Below are positions 4,791 to 5,450 of a DNA stretch of 5,450 nucleotides, one piece after another (position 1 is the first letter of the stretch; each line of letters begins with the position of its first letter). The notes beneath the pieces are model-generated. The model saw nothing but the letters and a program-made list of their open reading frames with translations. It made no database searches and was not told the DNA's origin. Source of the stretch: Ignavibacteriota bacterium (GTDB lineage: Bacteria; Bacteroidota; UBA10030; UBA6906); the NCBI GenBank assembly GCA_003161755.1, contig PMNP01000073.1, forward strand, positions 18,781 through 24,230, written 5' to 3'. The translations under genes were made by a program, and so were the position numbers.

Positions 4791-5450
4791 ATGCCATTGA
4801 GTCGGCTTCGATTTGCAGTAGTTGCATTCCTGATTCTCCTGAGTTCGAACGCAGTTGCGCAGCAGCCTGCACCACCCGACATGAAGTGGGGTGAGGTTTC
4901 CTTGGAGGATCTGAAAATGACTCAATGCGCATCAGACACCAATGCACAGGCTATGGTTCTCTTTGATTGTGGTAAATCGAACGTAGACAGAGATTTCAAT
5001 CTTGCCTTTCATCGACATCAGCGGGTGAAGATCTTCAAACAATCCGCATTCGACGAGTGGGGAACATACACGATCCGGTTCTATTGCAAGAACAAGGAAC
5101 AGCGGGTGAAGGATATTGAAGCTGTGACCTATGTCCTCGGGCCTGACGAATCGATTCAGCAGACCACGATGGATGAAAATGCGATTTTCTTTGAAGACCT
5201 GGACAAAGAATATGGAATGTGCAGATTCACACTACCGGGGCTAAAGCCTGGATGCGTGATTGAATTTAGGTATTCGATCATTTCAAAGAGTCTCTGGGAC
5301 ATTCGAGACTGGTATTTTCAGGAGATCGTTCCAATTCGGTGGACCGAATACACGGTCACGGTTCCGAGGGAGTACGTGTATTCCGGAATAAAAACCGGCT
5401 ACGAACAGTTTTGCATCGATACGCTTGAGGAGACGAGGGTTCGAATTGGC
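4791..5450 (+). CDS. Exported DUF3857-domain protein, C-terminus beyond the right edge
   Basis: The frame is open for 220 codons to the edge with no stop. Residues 1-23 form a signal peptide: basic start (MPLSRLR), hydrophobic core FAVVAFLILLSS, and an AVA-QQ cleavage site after Ala23. The mature protein is therefore exported, probably to the periplasm. From about residue 32 it shows the DUF3857 pattern: KWGEVSLEDLKMTQCASDTN, then AQAMVLFDCG (55-64), HRHQRVKIF, YCKNKEQRVKDIEAVTYVLG, GMCRFTLPGLKPGCVIEFRY (about 144-163) and a WYFQEIVPIRWTEYTVTVP segment. In this family DUF3857 is usually followed by a transglutaminase-like cysteine-protease-fold domain and sometimes DUF3858. Those would lie past the edge and cannot be confirmed here. 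The family is frequent in Bacteroidota and relatives; the molecular role is not known to me. It is preceded by its own ribosome binding site and probably its own promoter, so it is likely not in an operon with the YchF-like gene. Confidence 0.92.
   Translation, partial: MPLSRLRFAVVAFLILLSSNAVAQQPAPPDMKWGEVSLEDLKMTQCASDTNAQAMVLFDCGKSNVDRDFNLAFHRHQRVKIFKQSAFDEWGTYTIRFYCKNKEQRVKDIEAVTYVLGPDESIQQTTMDENAIFFEDLDKEYGMCRFTLPGLKPGCVIEFRYSIISKSLWDIRDWYFQEIVPIRWTEYTVTVPREYVYSGIKTGYEQFCIDTLEETRVRIG

Noticed and set aside
4740..4947. Two short minus-strand open frames over the start of the DUF3857 gene
   Set aside because: Both are antisense to the signal peptide and first conserved block of DUF3857 and have no supporting feature.

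Overview
The window holds five protein-coding loci in two divergent blocks, from a bacterium with roughly balanced base composition. The gene set (a cytoplasmic-type GH15 glucoamylase, a lone ECF sigma factor with a small membrane partner, a divergent YchF-type GTPase, and an exported DUF3857 protein) fits the Bacteroidota/Chlorobiota/Ignavibacteria side of the tree best. The DUF3857 protein, with its WGEVSLEDLKM-like opening, is the strongest pointer. This placement is inferred from family habits, not from a marker gene.

Left block, minus strand. A GH15 glucan 1,4-alpha-glucosidase reads leftward from a GTG start at 2062 and leaves the window with 687 codons visible. I translated it codon by codon and found no internal stop. 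Upstream of it is a strong rho-independent terminator (2184-2226, 12-bp perfect stem, then TTTTTGTTT on the minus strand). This closes a two-gene operon: an ECF-type sigma factor (2609-3190) followed 8 nt later by a 116-residue two-helix membrane protein (2250-2600). That protein's cytoplasmic tail makes it a candidate partner or regulator of the sigma factor.

Right block, plus strand. After a 296-bp divergent intergenic region lies a YchF/Obg-family GTPase locus (3487-4572). It has normal length (361 codons before the final TAA) and is intact except for one in-frame TAG at codon 47 (3625-3627). The reading frame is the same on both sides. The stop sits where relatives carry a hydrophobic residue, and separates the P-loop from the rest of the protein. 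This is the most unusual item in the window: a fresh nonsense mutation, a sequencing error, a split gene restarted at TTG 3634, or stop-codon readthrough. About 220 bp further on, an exported DUF3857 protein begins at 4791 and runs off the right edge. It is preceded by a possible sigma70-like promoter and a hairpin.

The loci do not form one pathway. They are an alpha-glucan hydrolase, a regulatory pair, a translation-associated ATPase/GTPase and a cell-envelope protein. I see no CRISPR array, insertion sequence, tRNA or rRNA.
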